Positions 31,297-43,022 of a stretch of 64,000 bases of DNA are shown here, in pieces (position 1 is the first letter of the stretch; every line of letters starts with the position of its first letter). Below the pieces are notes generated by a model. The model did no database searches, had not been told where the DNA came from, and was given only the letters and a program-made list of their open reading frames with translations. Position numbers and translations under genes: made by a program. The DNA lies in assembly GCA_009711765.1 (NCBI GenBank), contig VEND01000122.1, positions 1 through 64,000 on the forward strand, given 5' to 3'. Source of the stretch: Bacillota bacterium (GTDB lineage Bacteria > Bacillota > Clostridia > Tissierellales > MES13).

Positions 31297-32496
31297 TTAA
31301 ATTAATTTACTAACTTTATCAATAATTAGTTCAGATAATTCTTCTTTTTTCATTTTAGGAAAACTTTCTTCATTTAGGTTTTTATCTACTATTGTTACAA
31401 TATTTGTATCGCTTTTAAAACCTGCATCCTTTTTAGAAACATCATTTACTATAATCATATCAAAATTTTTAGCCTTTAATTTCTTTTTTGAATTATTGAC
31501 TATATTATCGGTTTCGGCTGCAAAACCTATAATCTTTTGCTTTTCTTTTAATTTACCAAAATGTGCTGCTATATCAATATTTTTAACTAATTTTAATTCT
31601 AATTTACTACTTTTTTTCTTAATCTTATTTTTACTAACTTTCTCTGGTCTATAATCTAAAGGTGCTGCTGCTTTTATTAAGATATCACAATCTTCAAAAT
31701 GACTATCAACAGCTTCAAACATCTCTTCTGTAGTTTTAACATTAATAACATTTACACCCTTAGGTGCCTTTAAATTAGTAGGCCCACTTATTAAAGTTAC
31801 ATTAGCACCTTTATCTTTTGCTGATTTAGCTAAAGAATAGCCCATCTTACCACTAGAATGATTAGTTATATATCTAACTGGATCAATAGCTTGCATTGTA
31901 GGCCCTGCTGTTATTAAAACTTTTTTATCTTTTAGTTTAGAATCCTTTATAAAGGATTTTTCTACATAATCAACTATTATTTCAGGTTGAGCTAACTTAC
32001 CTTCGCCTATATCTCCACAGGCTAATCTTCCAGTATCTGTTTTAATAAATTCATATCCTAAATCCTTTAACTTATCCATATTTTGTTTGAAAAGTGGATT
32101 TCTAAACATTTGTGTATTCATAGCTGGGGCAAATATAACTTTTGAATTAGTTGCCATTATAGTGGTGCTAAGCATATCATCAGCTATTCCACATGCTACC
32201 TTCCCTATAATATTTGCGGTTGCTGGAACTATTAAAAACAAATCTGCCTTTTGTGCTAGTGATATATGTTCTACTTCCCACTTTTTTGGTTCATCAAACA
32301 TATCTACTGTAACAAAGTTTTGTGATAAGGACTGAAATGTTAATGGAGTTACAAATTTAGTAGCTGATTTTGTCATTATAACGTCAATATTTGCACCTTT
32401 TTTTATTAATCTACTAACAACATCAACGGCTTTATAAGCAGCTATCCCACCTGTAACTCCCACTACTATATTTTTATCCTTTAACAAGCTTATCAC
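31297..32496 (-). CDS. coaBC: bifunctional phosphopantothenoylcysteine decarboxylase/synthetase
   Basis: VGVTGGIAAYKA, PAMNTQM, ITAGPT, NHSSGKMG. Confidence 0.97.
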   Translation of the reverse strand: MISLLKDKNIVVGVTGGIAAYKAVDVVSRLIKKGANIDVIMTKSATKFVTPLTFQSLSQNFVTVDMFDEPKKWEVEHISLAQKADLFLIVPATANIIGKVACGIADDMLSTTIMATNSKVIFAPAMNTQMFRNPLFKQNMDKLKDLGYEFIKTDTGRLACGDIGEGKLAQPEIIVDYVEKSFIKDSKLKDKKVLITAGPTMQAIDPVRYITNHSSGKMGYSLAKSAKDKGANVTLISGPTNLKAPKGVNVINVKTTEEMFEAVDSHFEDCDILIKAAAPLDYRPEKVSKNKIKKKSSKLELKLVKNIDIAAHFGKLKEKQKIIGFAAETDNIVNNSKKKLKAKNFDMIIVNDVSKKDAGFKSDTNIVTIVDKNLNEESFPKMKKEELSELIIDKVSKLI

Positions 32497-32500
32497 TCCA

Positions 32501-32710
32501 TTACTTTAAACTTTTAATATCAGGTTTAGTATATTCTAACTTTCCTTCATAAAATTCTTCTAATGCTGTTGTAACACTTTTAGTAGTACGAACCTCAACA
32601 CCTGGCTCATCACCATCTACTAATTGTCTTGCTCTTTTTGAAACTAACATCACTAAAGTATATCTGCTATCTACCTTTTCTAATAATTCATTAATTGAAG
32701 GATATAACAT
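32501..32710 (-). CDS. rpoZ: RNA polymerase omega subunit
   Basis: DSRYTLVMLVSKRARQL; between gmk and coaBC. Confidence 0.95.
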   Translation of the reverse strand: MLYPSINELLEKVDSRYTLVMLVSKRARQLVDGDEPGVEVRTTKSVTTALEEFYEGKLEYTKPDIKSLK

Positions 32711-32713
32711 TCC

Positions 32714-33319
32714 CTATACCTCCTCTATTTTTTTTATTAATTCTTTTTGTCTATTTACTCTACATTTTTCAGCCTTCATTATTGCTTTAATATTATCAAC
32801 TGCTGATTGAACTTTATCATTTACCACACCATAGTCATATTTGAATACAAAATTAATTTCTTTATATGCAGAATTAAACCTTTTTAAAATAGCTTCCTTA
32901 GTCTCAGTTCCCCTATTTACTATTCTATTTTTTAACTCCTCCATAGATGGTGGTAATATAAATATGAAAACACCTTCCGGATAAATATCCTTAACTTTCA
33001 AAGCCCCTTGTATATCAATTTCTAATAATACATCTTCTCCCTTTTCTAATTTATCCATTACATATTTCTTTGGTGTTCCATAGAAATTATCATATACACT
33101 TGCATGTTCTAAAAATTCATTGCTTTTAATCATTTCTTTAAATTTATTTTTACCTAAAAAGAAATAGTTAACTCCATCTACTTCACCTTTTCTTGGTTCT
33201 CTAGTAGTTGCTGATATTGAAATATTTAAATCCTTTCTTTGTTTTAATAATTCTTTACATATCGTTCCCTTTCCAGCTCCTGAAGGTCCTGATACTACTA
33301 TAAGTAAACCCTTTTTCAT
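32714..33319 (-). CDS. gmk: guanylate kinase
   Basis: VVSGPSGAGKGTICKEL, SATTREPRKGEVDGVNYFF. Confidence 0.97.
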   Translation of the reverse strand: MKKGLLIVVSGPSGAGKGTICKELLKQRKDLNISISATTREPRKGEVDGVNYFFLGKNKFKEMIKSNEFLEHASVYDNFYGTPKKYVMDKLEKGEDVLLEIDIQGALKVKDIYPEGVFIFILPPSMEELKNRIVNRGTETKEAILKRFNSAYKEINFVFKYDYGVVNDKVQSAVDNIKAIMKAEKCRVNRQKELIKKIEEV

Positions 33320-33332
33320 TTGATACTCCTTT

Positions 33333-33602
33333 CTATTCCTTTGTAGAATCTATCTCTGCATCTTTATTATTTAATCTATGGGCAACAGTTTCAGGCTGAA
33401 CAGCTGATAAGATAATATGGTCACTATCTGTTACTATAACAGCTCTAGTTCTTCTTCCATATGTAGCATCTATTAACATTCCCCTTTCACGTGCTTCTTG
33501 TATTATTCTTTTAATAGGAGCTGACTCTGGGCTTACTATGCCTACTATTCTATTTGCTGATACTATATTACCAAAACCTATATTAATAAGTTTTATACTC
33601 AA
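33333..33602 (-). CDS. remA: extracellular matrix regulator RemA/YlzA family (DUF370)
   Basis: [27 protein letters not shown]; gmk-yicC context. Confidence 0.94.
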   Translation of the reverse strand: MSIKLINIGFGNIVSANRIVGIVSPESAPIKRIIQEARERGMLIDATYGRRTRAVIVTDSDHIILSAVQPETVAHRLNNKDAEIDSTKE

Positions 33603-33616
33603 TATTATAACCTCCC

Positions 33617-34507
33617 TTACTCTATATTTTGTACTTGTTCTCTGATTTTTTCAAGTTCACTTTTTATATCCACTACTTTATTTGTAATTTTTAAATCTCC
33701 TGATTTAGAGCCTATAGTATTTGTTTCTCTATTCATTTCCTGAACTAAAAAATCTAACTTCCTTCCAACTATATCATCTGACTTAATGGTTTTGGTAAGT
33801 TGACTTATATGACTATATAATCTTACAACCTCTTCAGTTATATTACTCTTATCAGCGAAATGTGCTACTTCATTTGCTAATTTATTATCATCAATCTCAT
33901 AGTTTTCATCTAACAATTCCTCTATTCTAGTTTTTAGTTTTTCCTTATATTCTAAAACTACTTCAGAGGATTTTCCTTCGATTTCTTTAGTCATACTTTC
34001 TATTTTTTCTGCTCTTTTTTCTATATCTTCAGCTAATTCTTTTCCTTCTTTTATCCTCATATTCATTACATTTTCTAAAGCTTTCTTAACAGCAACTTCT
34101 AGACAATTCCAAACCTCATCTTCATCAGCTTCCTTTTTTTCAATCTTAAAAATATCTTGAAATCTTGAAAGAGTGTCACCGTTAATTTCATTACTTATAT
34201 TAATTTCATCACAGACAGTATCAATAGCTTCTTTATATGATTTTGCTAAGGATATATCAGGATTTACATCGACATCATTACTTTCATAATTTTCAAGTTT
34301 AATATATACTTCTACTCTACCTCTTTTAATTTTTCTTTTTATAACTTTTTTTATTTTCTCTTCTACATAATTCAAATGTTTAGGCATCCTAATAATAACA
34401 TCATTATACCTATGGTTAACTGATTTGATTTCAACAGTGAAATGTCTTAAATCATCACTATTTTCACTTCTTCCAAATCCTGTCATACTTCTTATCATTA
34501 GTACCAT
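33617..34507 (-). CDS. YicC family endoribonuclease/stress protein
   Basis: [10 protein letters not shown]-terminus; [19 protein letters not shown]-terminus. Confidence 0.95.
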   Translation of the reverse strand: MVLMIRSMTGFGRSENSDDLRHFTVEIKSVNHRYNDVIIRMPKHLNYVEEKIKKVIKRKIKRGRVEVYIKLENYESNDVDVNPDISLAKSYKEAIDTVCDEINISNEINGDTLSRFQDIFKIEKKEADEDEVWNCLEVAVKKALENVMNMRIKEGKELAEDIEKRAEKIESMTKEIEGKSSEVVLEYKEKLKTRIEELLDENYEIDDNKLANEVAHFADKSNITEEVVRLYSHISQLTKTIKSDDIVGRKLDFLVQEMNRETNTIGSKSGDLKITNKVVDIKSELEKIREQVQNIE

Positions 34508-34556
34508 CCTTCCTAAATATTATACTCAATTTTTAAATAAAATCAACACTTAATAT

Positions 34557-35387
34557 TTAAAAATTGTATTTTCCACTACATACAAACTCTGCTGGTCCTG
34601 TCATGTATACATGTTTTTCAGTCTGCTCTATATTAACTACTCCACCTAATAGATGAACATCCACACTTTTATTTAGTCCACATATCCTAGTACCAATTAT
34701 TGCAGATGCTGCTGCTCCTGTACCACAGGCTAAAGTTTGACCAACTCCTCTTTCCCAAGTTAGTACTTTAATATTTTTATTATCTTTTATTTCTGCAAAA
34801 TTTACATTAATACCCTTTGGAAAAATCTCTAACTTTTCTATTAAATCTCCTACTTCTTTTATATCAATATTATCTAAATTATTACTATAAATAACACTGT
34901 GTATACTTCCTATTGCCACTGCAGAAATATCATATTCATTTCCTAAAACTTTAATTTTTTCATTTATAAATTCTTCTTTATCAGAAATTACAGGAATTTC
35001 TCTAGCAATAAAATTAGGAGTTCCTAAATTAACTTTAACATCACTAATCTTTCCCTTTATTTCTTTTATTTCAGGTTTCATTATACCTGCTAAAGTCTCG
35101 ACATTAAAGCTTTTTTTATCAATTAAATCATTATCATATACAAACTTCGTAAAACATCTTATTCCATTTCCACACATTGGTGCTTCTGTACCATCTGCAT
35201 TATAAAAACACATTTTAATATCAGCTTTATCTGATTTCTCAGCTACCATCATACCATCAGCACCGATACCAAAGTGTCTATTACAAACTTTTTTAGCTAA
35301 TTCATTATAATTTGGCATATTTTGATTTACACCATCAAATATTATGAAATCATTTCCTAGTCCATGTAACTTTTCAAATTTTAACAT
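34557..35387 (-). CDS. dapF: diaminopimelate epimerase
   Basis: KLHGLGNDF, CGNGIRC, ACGTGAAAS. Confidence 0.97.
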   Translation of the reverse strand: MLKFEKLHGLGNDFIIFDGVNQNMPNYNELAKKVCNRHFGIGADGMMVAEKSDKADIKMCFYNADGTEAPMCGNGIRCFTKFVYDNDLIDKKSFNVETLAGIMKPEIKEIKGKISDVKVNLGTPNFIAREIPVISDKEEFINEKIKVLGNEYDISAVAIGSIHSVIYSNNLDNIDIKEVGDLIEKLEIFPKGINVNFAEIKDNKNIKVLTWERGVGQTLACGTGAAASAIIGTRICGLNKSVDVHLLGGVVNIEQTEKHVYMTGPAEFVCSGKYNF

Positions 35388-35584
35388 TTTACACCTCCTT
35401 AAAAATACCTATTTAATATATTACTATATTAATTATCGTAATTCCTTTTAATTGTTACAATATTTTAATATTTAATTGTAAAAAATAATATTAAATCTAT
35501 TATTCATTATTATTCAAAATTAAACTTTATATTCTGATAACAAGATGTTATACTTTTAAATAAATATATATTGGAGGAATTTTT

Positions 35585-37360
35585 ATGTCATTAGATGGAA
35601 TAGTCGTTAAATCACTTATAGATGAATTAAATACTGAGATACTTAATGCTAAAATAGATAAAATTTATCAGCCAGAGGATGATGAAATACTTATAAGATT
35701 AAGAAATAACTCTACCAATTATAAATTATTAATATCTTCTAGTAGTAATAATCCGAGAATCCACTTTACTAATGCTGATAAAAAAAATCCTATTAAACCC
35801 CCTATGTTTTGTATGCTTTTAAGAAAACACCTTCAAGGTGGAAAAATTACTTACATAAAACAACCTACTCTAGAAAGAATAATAAAGATAGGTATCACTA
35901 GTTCAGATGAACTTGGAATAGCTTCTAATAAAGAATTAGTTATAGAAATTATGGGAAGGCATAGTAACATTATATTAATTGAAAAAGATACTTTAAATAT
36001 AATAGATTCAATAAAAAGAATAACTCCTGATGTAAGTAGAAAAAGGCAGATACTACCAGGTATAAACTATTCTTTACCCCCAAGTCAAAATAAGGATAAT
36101 CCTTTAGATCTTAACAAAAAAGATTTTTTAAATCTTTTAGATATTAATAACGATGGAATTTTATTATTTAAATTTATTTATAAAAACTATTTAGGTATTA
36201 GTCCTTTAATTGCTAAAGAAATATGCTATAGAAGTAATATTGATTCAAATAAACAAATCGGTGCTTTAAATGAAGATGAAATTAATTCTTTATTTAGGAG
36301 TTTTAATAATCTAATAAGTAACGTTTTAAATAATAACTACAAACCTACAATGGTTACTGATCCTGAAAACAATAAAGTTGTTGCTTTTTCAGCTATTAAT
36401 TTAGAACAATTTGATAAAGAAAAGAAACATTTTAACTCAATTAGTAAGGTTTTAGAAGAGTATTTTCTTACTAGAGATAGATTAGATAGAATACGTCAAA
36501 AGGCTATAAACTTAAGAAAAAATATATCAAATAAATTAGACAGAAATCAAAAGAAATTAGCTAAACAAAAAAAGGAACTTTTAAATGCTAAAAATAGAGA
36601 AAAATATAAAGTATATGGAGAATTAGTAACTGCAAACATTTATAGAATAGAAAGAGGACAAGAAAAATTAAAATGCAAAAACTTCTATGATAATAACAAA
36701 GAAATTACTATTAATTTAAAGCCAAGATTAACCCCATCAGAGAATGCTCAAAGATACTTTAGAAGATATAATAAATTAAAGAATGCATATAAAAAAGTAT
36801 CTAAAGAGATTAAGAAAACTAAAGCAGATATACAATATCTAGAACATATTTTACTTAGTATTGAAAACTGCACTGAATTAGAAGAATTAGAAGAGATACG
36901 TAGTGAACTAGTTGATGAGGGTTATTTAAGAGTTAAAAAGAAAAACAAAAAATCTAAAAAAAGAAAGACAACTTCAAAACCATATCATTTTATATCTTCA
37001 GATGGATATGACATTTATGTAGGAAAAAACAACAAACAAAATGATTATCTAACATTAAAATTTGCAAATAAACATGATATCTGGCTTCATACTAAAGATA
37101 TACCTGGGTCCCATGTTATAATTAGAAAAAAAGACAGTAACGAAATCCCTGAAAATACTTTGATTGAAGCTGCCTTATTAGCAGCCTTTCATAGTAAAGG
37201 TAAAATGTCTAGTAATGTTCCTGTTGACTATACAGAAAAAAACAATGTAAAAAAACCTAACGGTGCTAAACTAGGTATGGTTATTTATGAAAATAATAAT
37301 ACTTTATATGTAACTCCTAAAAAAAAGGAAATATATAAAATAAAAAAAATAGAGGATTAA
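35585..37360 (+). CDS. rqcH: NFACT family ribosome quality control protein RqcH
   Basis: MSLDGIVVKSLIDEL, coiled coil, DIWLHTKDIPGSHVII. Confidence 0.95.
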   Translation: MSLDGIVVKSLIDELNTEILNAKIDKIYQPEDDEILIRLRNNSTNYKLLISSSSNNPRIHFTNADKKNPIKPPMFCMLLRKHLQGGKITYIKQPTLERIIKIGITSSDELGIASNKELVIEIMGRHSNIILIEKDTLNIIDSIKRITPDVSRKRQILPGINYSLPPSQNKDNPLDLNKKDFLNLLDINNDGILLFKFIYKNYLGISPLIAKEICYRSNIDSNKQIGALNEDEINSLFRSFNNLISNVLNNNYKPTMVTDPENNKVVAFSAINLEQFDKEKKHFNSISKVLEEYFLTRDRLDRIRQKAINLRKNISNKLDRNQKKLAKQKKELLNAKNREKYKVYGELVTANIYRIERGQEKLKCKNFYDNNKEITINLKPRLTPSENAQRYFRRYNKLKNAYKKVSKEIKKTKADIQYLEHILLSIENCTELEELEEIRSELVDEGYLRVKKKNKKSKKRKTTSKPYHFISSDGYDIYVGKNNKQNDYLTLKFANKHDIWLHTKDIPGSHVIIRKKDSNEIPENTLIEAALLAAFHSKGKMSSNVPVDYTEKNNVKKPNGAKLGMVIYENNNTLYVTPKKKEIYKIKKIED

Positions 37361-37374
37361 TCCTCTATTTTTTT
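37343..37374. terminator. bidirectional terminator
   Basis: AAAAAAATAGAGGATTAATCCTCTATTTTTTT palindrome. Confidence 0.85.
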
Positions 37375-38209
37375 ATGCTAGATTTAATTTAATATATACA
37401 TATGGAATTACATAAGTTGAAGTAAAACCAATCATTAAAAACTTTAAATAATTAACAATGCCTATAGATGGTAAAAAATTAAATAAAATAAAATTAGTTA
37501 ATATTATAGATATTCCTAAAATAAACTTAATTACTTGTCTTATAAAAGTAGAACTTTCATTAAAATTAATAAACTTATTTTCTAGAATATAGCCAATCAA
37601 TATGCCCGTCATTGAAGATATTACTATCATATATGTATTATTACTAACAAATAAAAGTATTAAATTTAATATTATTAACAACATAAAATATAAAAGAATA
37701 CTTCCATTTATTTTAACTTTTTTATTAACTACTTTTATTACTAAAACAATAAAGGTACCTAATATTAATCCAAAGAAAACATCTCTAGGCCAATGAACTC
37801 TTAGATAAAGTCTTGAAAATCCTACTAAAAACATAATTAAAGTCCCTATAATATAAAATATTTTTTTATTAATTTTCATCATTAAATAAAACCAAAAGGA
37901 TGCAGATATTTGCGAGTGACCACTAGGAAAAGAATACCCCGGTGCAGATTTTACATATAAAGAATTAATTTCTTCTAAACTTATTGGCCTTTCAGCTTTA
38001 AAAAATCCCTTTACTAAATCATTCACAAAAGAAGATACTACTACAATAAATAAAACCTTTATTCCAATAGTTTTATCTATACACCAATAAATTAATAGTA
38101 TAGCAAAAAAGTAAAAATACTCACTTCCCATATTAGTAACTATAATAAATATTTTATCTAAAATTGGATTACTTATATTTTGTAATAATAAAAGAAAATC
38201 AAGTTCCAT
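37373..38209 (-). CDS. PAP2-family phosphatase
   Basis: KGFFKAERP, SFPSGHSQ, RLYLRVHWPRDV. Confidence 0.92.
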   Translation of the reverse strand: MELDFLLLLQNISNPILDKIFIIVTNMGSEYFYFFAILLIYWCIDKTIGIKVLFIVVVSSFVNDLVKGFFKAERPISLEEINSLYVKSAPGYSFPSGHSQISASFWFYLMMKINKKIFYIIGTLIMFLVGFSRLYLRVHWPRDVFFGLILGTFIVLVIKVVNKKVKINGSILLYFMLLIILNLILLFVSNNTYMIVISSMTGILIGYILENKFINFNESSTFIRQVIKFILGISIILTNFILFNFLPSIGIVNYLKFLMIGFTSTYVIPYVYIKLNLA

Positions 38210-38370
38210 ATAACCCCACCTTTATTATACATTATAACAACATACTTATTATTTTTCTATAATATTCATATCCTTTGAGTTTTATTATTAAATAAAAAAA
38301 CACCCTAATTATTGATTTACTAAATTTCAGCAATAATTAGGATGTTTATTTTTTATTTTATTAAATAGTT

Positions 38371-39645
38371 TTAAGCTGTTTCTGGTAATAATTTATTTAC
38401 ACATATACCTATAATTGCTGCTAAACTTAAACCTACTATTTGAATATTATCTGTTATCTGAATCCCTATGACTCCATCAAAAGCATTTAGATTTTGTTTT
38501 ATTTTAAGTATTTCAGTACCTATTCCTGCTACTAATATTAAAGATGCTACTATTAAGTTTCTATTACTTGAAAAATCGACCTCAGCATTAGTTAGTGTTC
38601 TCAATCCAACACTTGCTATCATACCAAATAATATAATACTAACTCCCCCCATTACTGGGACAGGTATAGTTTGTAAAACCGCTCCAAGTTTTCCTATAAA
38701 ACTTAAAGTTATTGCTATGCATGCTGCTAATCTTAAAATTGAAGGGTTATAGTTTTTAGTTACAGCTAAAACACTAGTATTTTCTCCATAGGTTGTATTA
38801 GCTGGTGCGCCTATAAAACCTGCAAATAATGTAGCAATACCATCTCCTAATAAAGTTCTATGCACTCCTGGTTCTTCAAAGAAATTCTTGCCTACAACGG
38901 CTCCGTTAGTTGTTATATCTCCTATATGTTCCATAAAAACCGCTAATACTATTGGAGCTATCATAGCCACTGCTCCAAAACTAAATTTAGGAGCTGTAAA
39001 TTCTGGCATACTAAAGTAACTTGCTTCTAATATAGGACTATAATCTATTATTCCTAAAAATGCTGAAAATGCATATCCTACTAAGACACCACATAATATT
39101 GGTATTACTTTAAAAAATCCCTTTGCAAATACTGATACTAAAGTTACTGTAATTACAACCACAGAAGCAACAAGCCAGTTTGCAGAAGCCATTTCTATGG
39201 CAGTTGGACTTAATATTAGTCCTATAACTATAATCATAGGCCCTGTTACAATAGGTGGAAAGAAACTCTTTACCTTATCTGCACCAAAAATTTTTATCAT
39301 TAATGAAAAAACTATATACAGGCCACCAGCTACTACTATACCTCCTTGGGCGTATCTTAAGTCTCCATACTTATTAGCAACTGCCACTATTACCGGTATA
39401 AAGGCGAAACTTGAGCCTAAAAATACAGGTACAATTCCCTTTGTTACTAAATGAAATAATAAAGTTCCAAAACCAGCTGAAAATAATGCTACAGATGGAT
39501 TTAACCCAGTTAACATAGGTACTAATACAGTTGCACCAAACATGGCAACAACGTGTTGTATACCCATTATACCTTTCCTAGTTGCAGATTTAAGTTTCTC
39601 TTGATTTTCATTTGATTTTTCATTTACACAAGTGTTTACAGACAT
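38371..39645 (-). CDS. uraA: uracil permease / NCS2 family transporter
   Basis: QHVVAMFGATVLVP, multi-TM; preceded by pyrR and a PyrR-type RNA loop; start MSVNTCVNE with AAGGAGG. Confidence 0.9.
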   Translation of the reverse strand: MSVNTCVNEKSNENQEKLKSATRKGIMGIQHVVAMFGATVLVPMLTGLNPSVALFSAGFGTLLFHLVTKGIVPVFLGSSFAFIPVIVAVANKYGDLRYAQGGIVVAGGLYIVFSLMIKIFGADKVKSFFPPIVTGPMIIVIGLILSPTAIEMASANWLVASVVVITVTLVSVFAKGFFKVIPILCGVLVGYAFSAFLGIIDYSPILEASYFSMPEFTAPKFSFGAVAMIAPIVLAVFMEHIGDITTNGAVVGKNFFEEPGVHRTLLGDGIATLFAGFIGAPANTTYGENTSVLAVTKNYNPSILRLAACIAITLSFIGKLGAVLQTIPVPVMGGVSIILFGMIASVGLRTLTNAEVDFSSNRNLIVASLILVAGIGTEILKIKQNLNAFDGVIGIQITDNIQIVGLSLAAIIGICVNKLLPETA

Positions 39646-39652
39646 AAATATA

Positions 39653-39712
39653 CCTCCTTTGAATTTTAAGGAGGGAGACAAAATCTCCCTTATCAGCCTC
39701 ACAGGACTGATT
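39653..39712 (-). promoter_or_regulatory. PyrR-binding loop and SD-overlapping alternative hairpins upstream of uraA
   Basis: minus strand TCAGTCCTGTGAGGCTGA matches the PyrR-type consensus (AGUCCNGNGAGGCU); followed by GGGAGA/TCTCCC hairpin and CCTCCTT that can pair with the uraA SD AAGGAGG. Confidence 0.8.
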
Positions 39713-39721
39713 TAAAAGGTT

Positions 39722-40376
<655 letters not shown>

Positions 40377-40426
40377 ATTCTTTTTTATCTTAATACATAA
40401 TAGCATACCATTAGACATTTGTCTAG

Positions 40427-41344
40427 TTAAATTTTTCTTTTTTCTAGAATTTCTAGTATTTTTTCAAAATGTGTAGGTAAATTCGAATCAAATTCCAAGT
40501 ATTTATCAGTTCTTGGATGTTTAAAACCTATTATCTTAGCATGCAATAACTGACCAGTTAAATTAAACTTTTGTCTTTTAATTCCATATACAGGATCTCC
40601 CACTACAGGATGCTTAATATATGCCATATGTACCCTTATTTGATGAGTCCTTCCAGTTTCTAAACTCACCTCTAATAAAGTATACTTATTAAAACGTTTT
40701 AAAACCTTAAAATGAGTTATTGCTTCTTTGCTGTTTTTAGATGTAACTGCCATCTTTATCCTGTTTGAAGGATTTCTCCCTATAGGAGCATTTATCGTTC
40801 CTTTCTCTTCATTAATTCTACCTTCAACTAAAGTATAATATCTTCTGGTTATGGTGTGTTCTTTTAACTGTTCTGATAATTTCATATGGGCTAAATCACT
40901 TTTAGCTACCATTAATAACCCAGTTGTATCTTTATCAATTCTATGTACAATTCCTGGCCTTATAACACCATTTATAGATGATAAACTATCTAGATGATAT
41001 AATAATGCATTTACTAAAGTACCAGTTTGATTTCCTTTAGCAGGATGCACTACCATCCCTTGAGGTTTGTTAACAACAGCTATATCATCATCTTCATATA
41101 CTATACTTATAGGTATATCCTCAGGTACTGCTTCAATTTCTTTTGGTTTAGGTAAATTTATTTCTACTTTATCTCCTTCATTAATGTTATATCTAGGTTT
41201 TATCTTTTCATCATTAATTAATACATTACCCTTTTTTATTAATTTCTTTATATATGATCTAGATAATTCATCTAACTTTTCTGCTAAATATGCATCTATT
41301 CTACCGGAATCTTCTTTCCTAACAATGATTTCGATATCTGCCAT
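40427..41344 (-). CDS. RluA/RluD family rRNA pseudouridine synthase
   Basis: S4 domain; HRIDKDTTGLLMVAK; follows lspA. Confidence 0.95.
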   Translation of the reverse strand: MADIEIIVRKEDSGRIDAYLAEKLDELSRSYIKKLIKKGNVLINDEKIKPRYNINEGDKVEINLPKPKEIEAVPEDIPISIVYEDDDIAVVNKPQGMVVHPAKGNQTGTLVNALLYHLDSLSSINGVIRPGIVHRIDKDTTGLLMVAKSDLAHMKLSEQLKEHTITRRYYTLVEGRINEEKGTINAPIGRNPSNRIKMAVTSKNSKEAITHFKVLKRFNKYTLLEVSLETGRTHQIRVHMAYIKHPVVGDPVYGIKRQKFNLTGQLLHAKIIGFKHPRTDKYLEFDSNLPTHFEKILEILEKRKI

Positions 41345-41357
41345 AGTATCACTCTTT

Positions 41358-41810
41358 CTATTTTATTTCATATTTATCAAATATTACTAAATATATAATG
41401 GTTATAGTAGCTACTACTATAAAACTATCTGCCATATTAAAAACTGGATAATCATATAATTTCCCAAATTTAACATCTATAAAGTCTATCACATAACCAA
41501 CTTTTATTCTATCTATTAAATTACCTATGGCACCTCCTATTATTAATAATAAGGAATAATCCATAAGCTTTGAATTATTACTATTTTTCATAAAAAGTAT
41601 AATTCCTATAAGTATAACTATAGTTATAATAATAAAAAACATTTTTTGATTTTGTAATATACCAAAGGCTGCACCATAATTTTTTACAAAATTAAAGCTT
41701 AAAAATTCTCCTATAACACTTACCGATGCTTGTCTATATAAGTGCTTTACAGCTAAGTATTTAGTTAATTGATCGACAATAATAACTAATAATGGTAATA
41801 AGTAATACAT
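41358..41810 (-). CDS. lspA: signal peptidase II
   Basis: VDQLTKYLA, GGAIGNLIDRI, VFNMADSFIV. Confidence 0.96.
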   Translation of the reverse strand: MYYLLPLLVIIVDQLTKYLAVKHLYRQASVSVIGEFLSFNFVKNYGAAFGILQNQKMFFIIITIVILIGIILFMKNSNNSKLMDYSLLLIIGGAIGNLIDRIKVGYVIDFIDVKFGKLYDYPVFNMADSFIVVATITIIYLVIFDKYEIK

Positions 41811-41895
41811 ATAAACCTCCTTAATTTTTGTCTAAATATATTTTAATCTATATTAAAGAATATTACAACTCTAAAAAAAAAGGGCTTTAAACCCT

Positions 41896-42567
41896 TTATT
41901 GCTTCTTCTGTCTATCAGGAATATCCTTTCTATCTTCATTTTCTAATTGTCCTTTATAAAAATCATTTGAGATTTTTTCTACATCCTCAACAATCCCTGC
42001 TTCCTTCTCATCATAAACACCAACATCATCTCCTGTGTTTAATGAAGGATCATTCTTTATTTGATTAAATTTATATAGGCTTTGACTTATATCTTCACCA
42101 TCTGTACCAACATATTCTTCTTGACTATGATCTTTGTTTGTTCTCCCAAAGGGATATTTTAAATTATCTTCTTCTGCAGGTCTTTGATTATTCATATCAT
42201 TCATAGGTAATTTATCATCCCTACAATTTAAACATGTTTTTACGTATGGGATTATATCTAACCTATCTAAATCCATTTCATCTCCGCATATCTCACATCT
42301 TCCATAAGTTCCGTTTTTAATTTTTTCTAAAGCTATATCTATTTGCTTTATAATTAGCTCTTCATTATTTTTTAAGTTCATACTCTGCTCCATCATATAT
42401 GTTTCACTACCAATATCAGCAGGATGGTTATCATATACTGATAATTCGTCAGTAGATTCTTTTAGTGCTTTATTAGATTCTTCATTCATTGTATCAACAG
42501 TTTTTAAAGTACTATTTTTTTCTTCAATAAGTCTATTTTTATAATAATTTAATTTATCTTTATCCAT
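41896..42567 (-). CDS. TraR/DksA C4-type zinc finger protein (YteA-like)
   Basis: GTYGRCEICGDEMDLDRLDIIPYVKTCLNC. Confidence 0.92.
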   Translation of the reverse strand: MDKDKLNYYKNRLIEEKNSTLKTVDTMNEESNKALKESTDELSVYDNHPADIGSETYMMEQSMNLKNNEELIIKQIDIALEKIKNGTYGRCEICGDEMDLDRLDIIPYVKTCLNCRDDKLPMNDMNNQRPAEEDNLKYPFGRTNKDHSQEEYVGTDGEDISQSLYKFNQIKNDPSLNTGDDVGVYDEKEAGIVEDVEKISNDFYKGQLENEDRKDIPDRQKKQ

Positions 42568-42576
42568 AATTTCCTC

Positions 42577-42933
42577 CTATAAATTCTGTTTTACTATTTT
42601 TACCAATTCAGCAATAAAATCACCAATAACAGGAAGGTTTAAAGTGATTATCCTTTGAGCAATGTAAATAAATAAAGCACCTAATATTGTAAAACCAACT
42701 GCCATACCAAATCCTCTAGCTAAGCCCGCTACAAAGTTTATAGATAATAATCTCCATTTATTATCTAATATATCAACATATTCTGCTATCTTTGTTTTTT
42801 CAATTTTTAAAGCCAAGTTATATACTTTATCTTCCAATTCATTGTTTTCATTATTACCCATAGTTTTACCTCCACTAACCTTTCTTAGAATATTGGTATT
42901 TTTATTATATGCAATGTTTAATTTTTTACACAA
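42577..42933 (-). CDS. DUF5665-like small membrane protein
   Basis: VYNLALKIEKTKIAEYVDILDNKWRLLSINFVAGLARGFGMAVGFT; single TM. Confidence 0.75.
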   Translation of the reverse strand: MCKKLNIAYNKNTNILRKVSGGKTMGNNENNELEDKVYNLALKIEKTKIAEYVDILDNKWRLLSINFVAGLARGFGMAVGFTILGALFIYIAQRIITLNLPVIGDFIAELVKIVKQNL

Positions 42934-43022
42934 GAAAAATGATTATAAGACACCTTTATTAAATATCTAGATTAGCATTTTAATCCAGTAATTTAAAAGT
43001 AAAAAAGTTGTACTAATAAACT

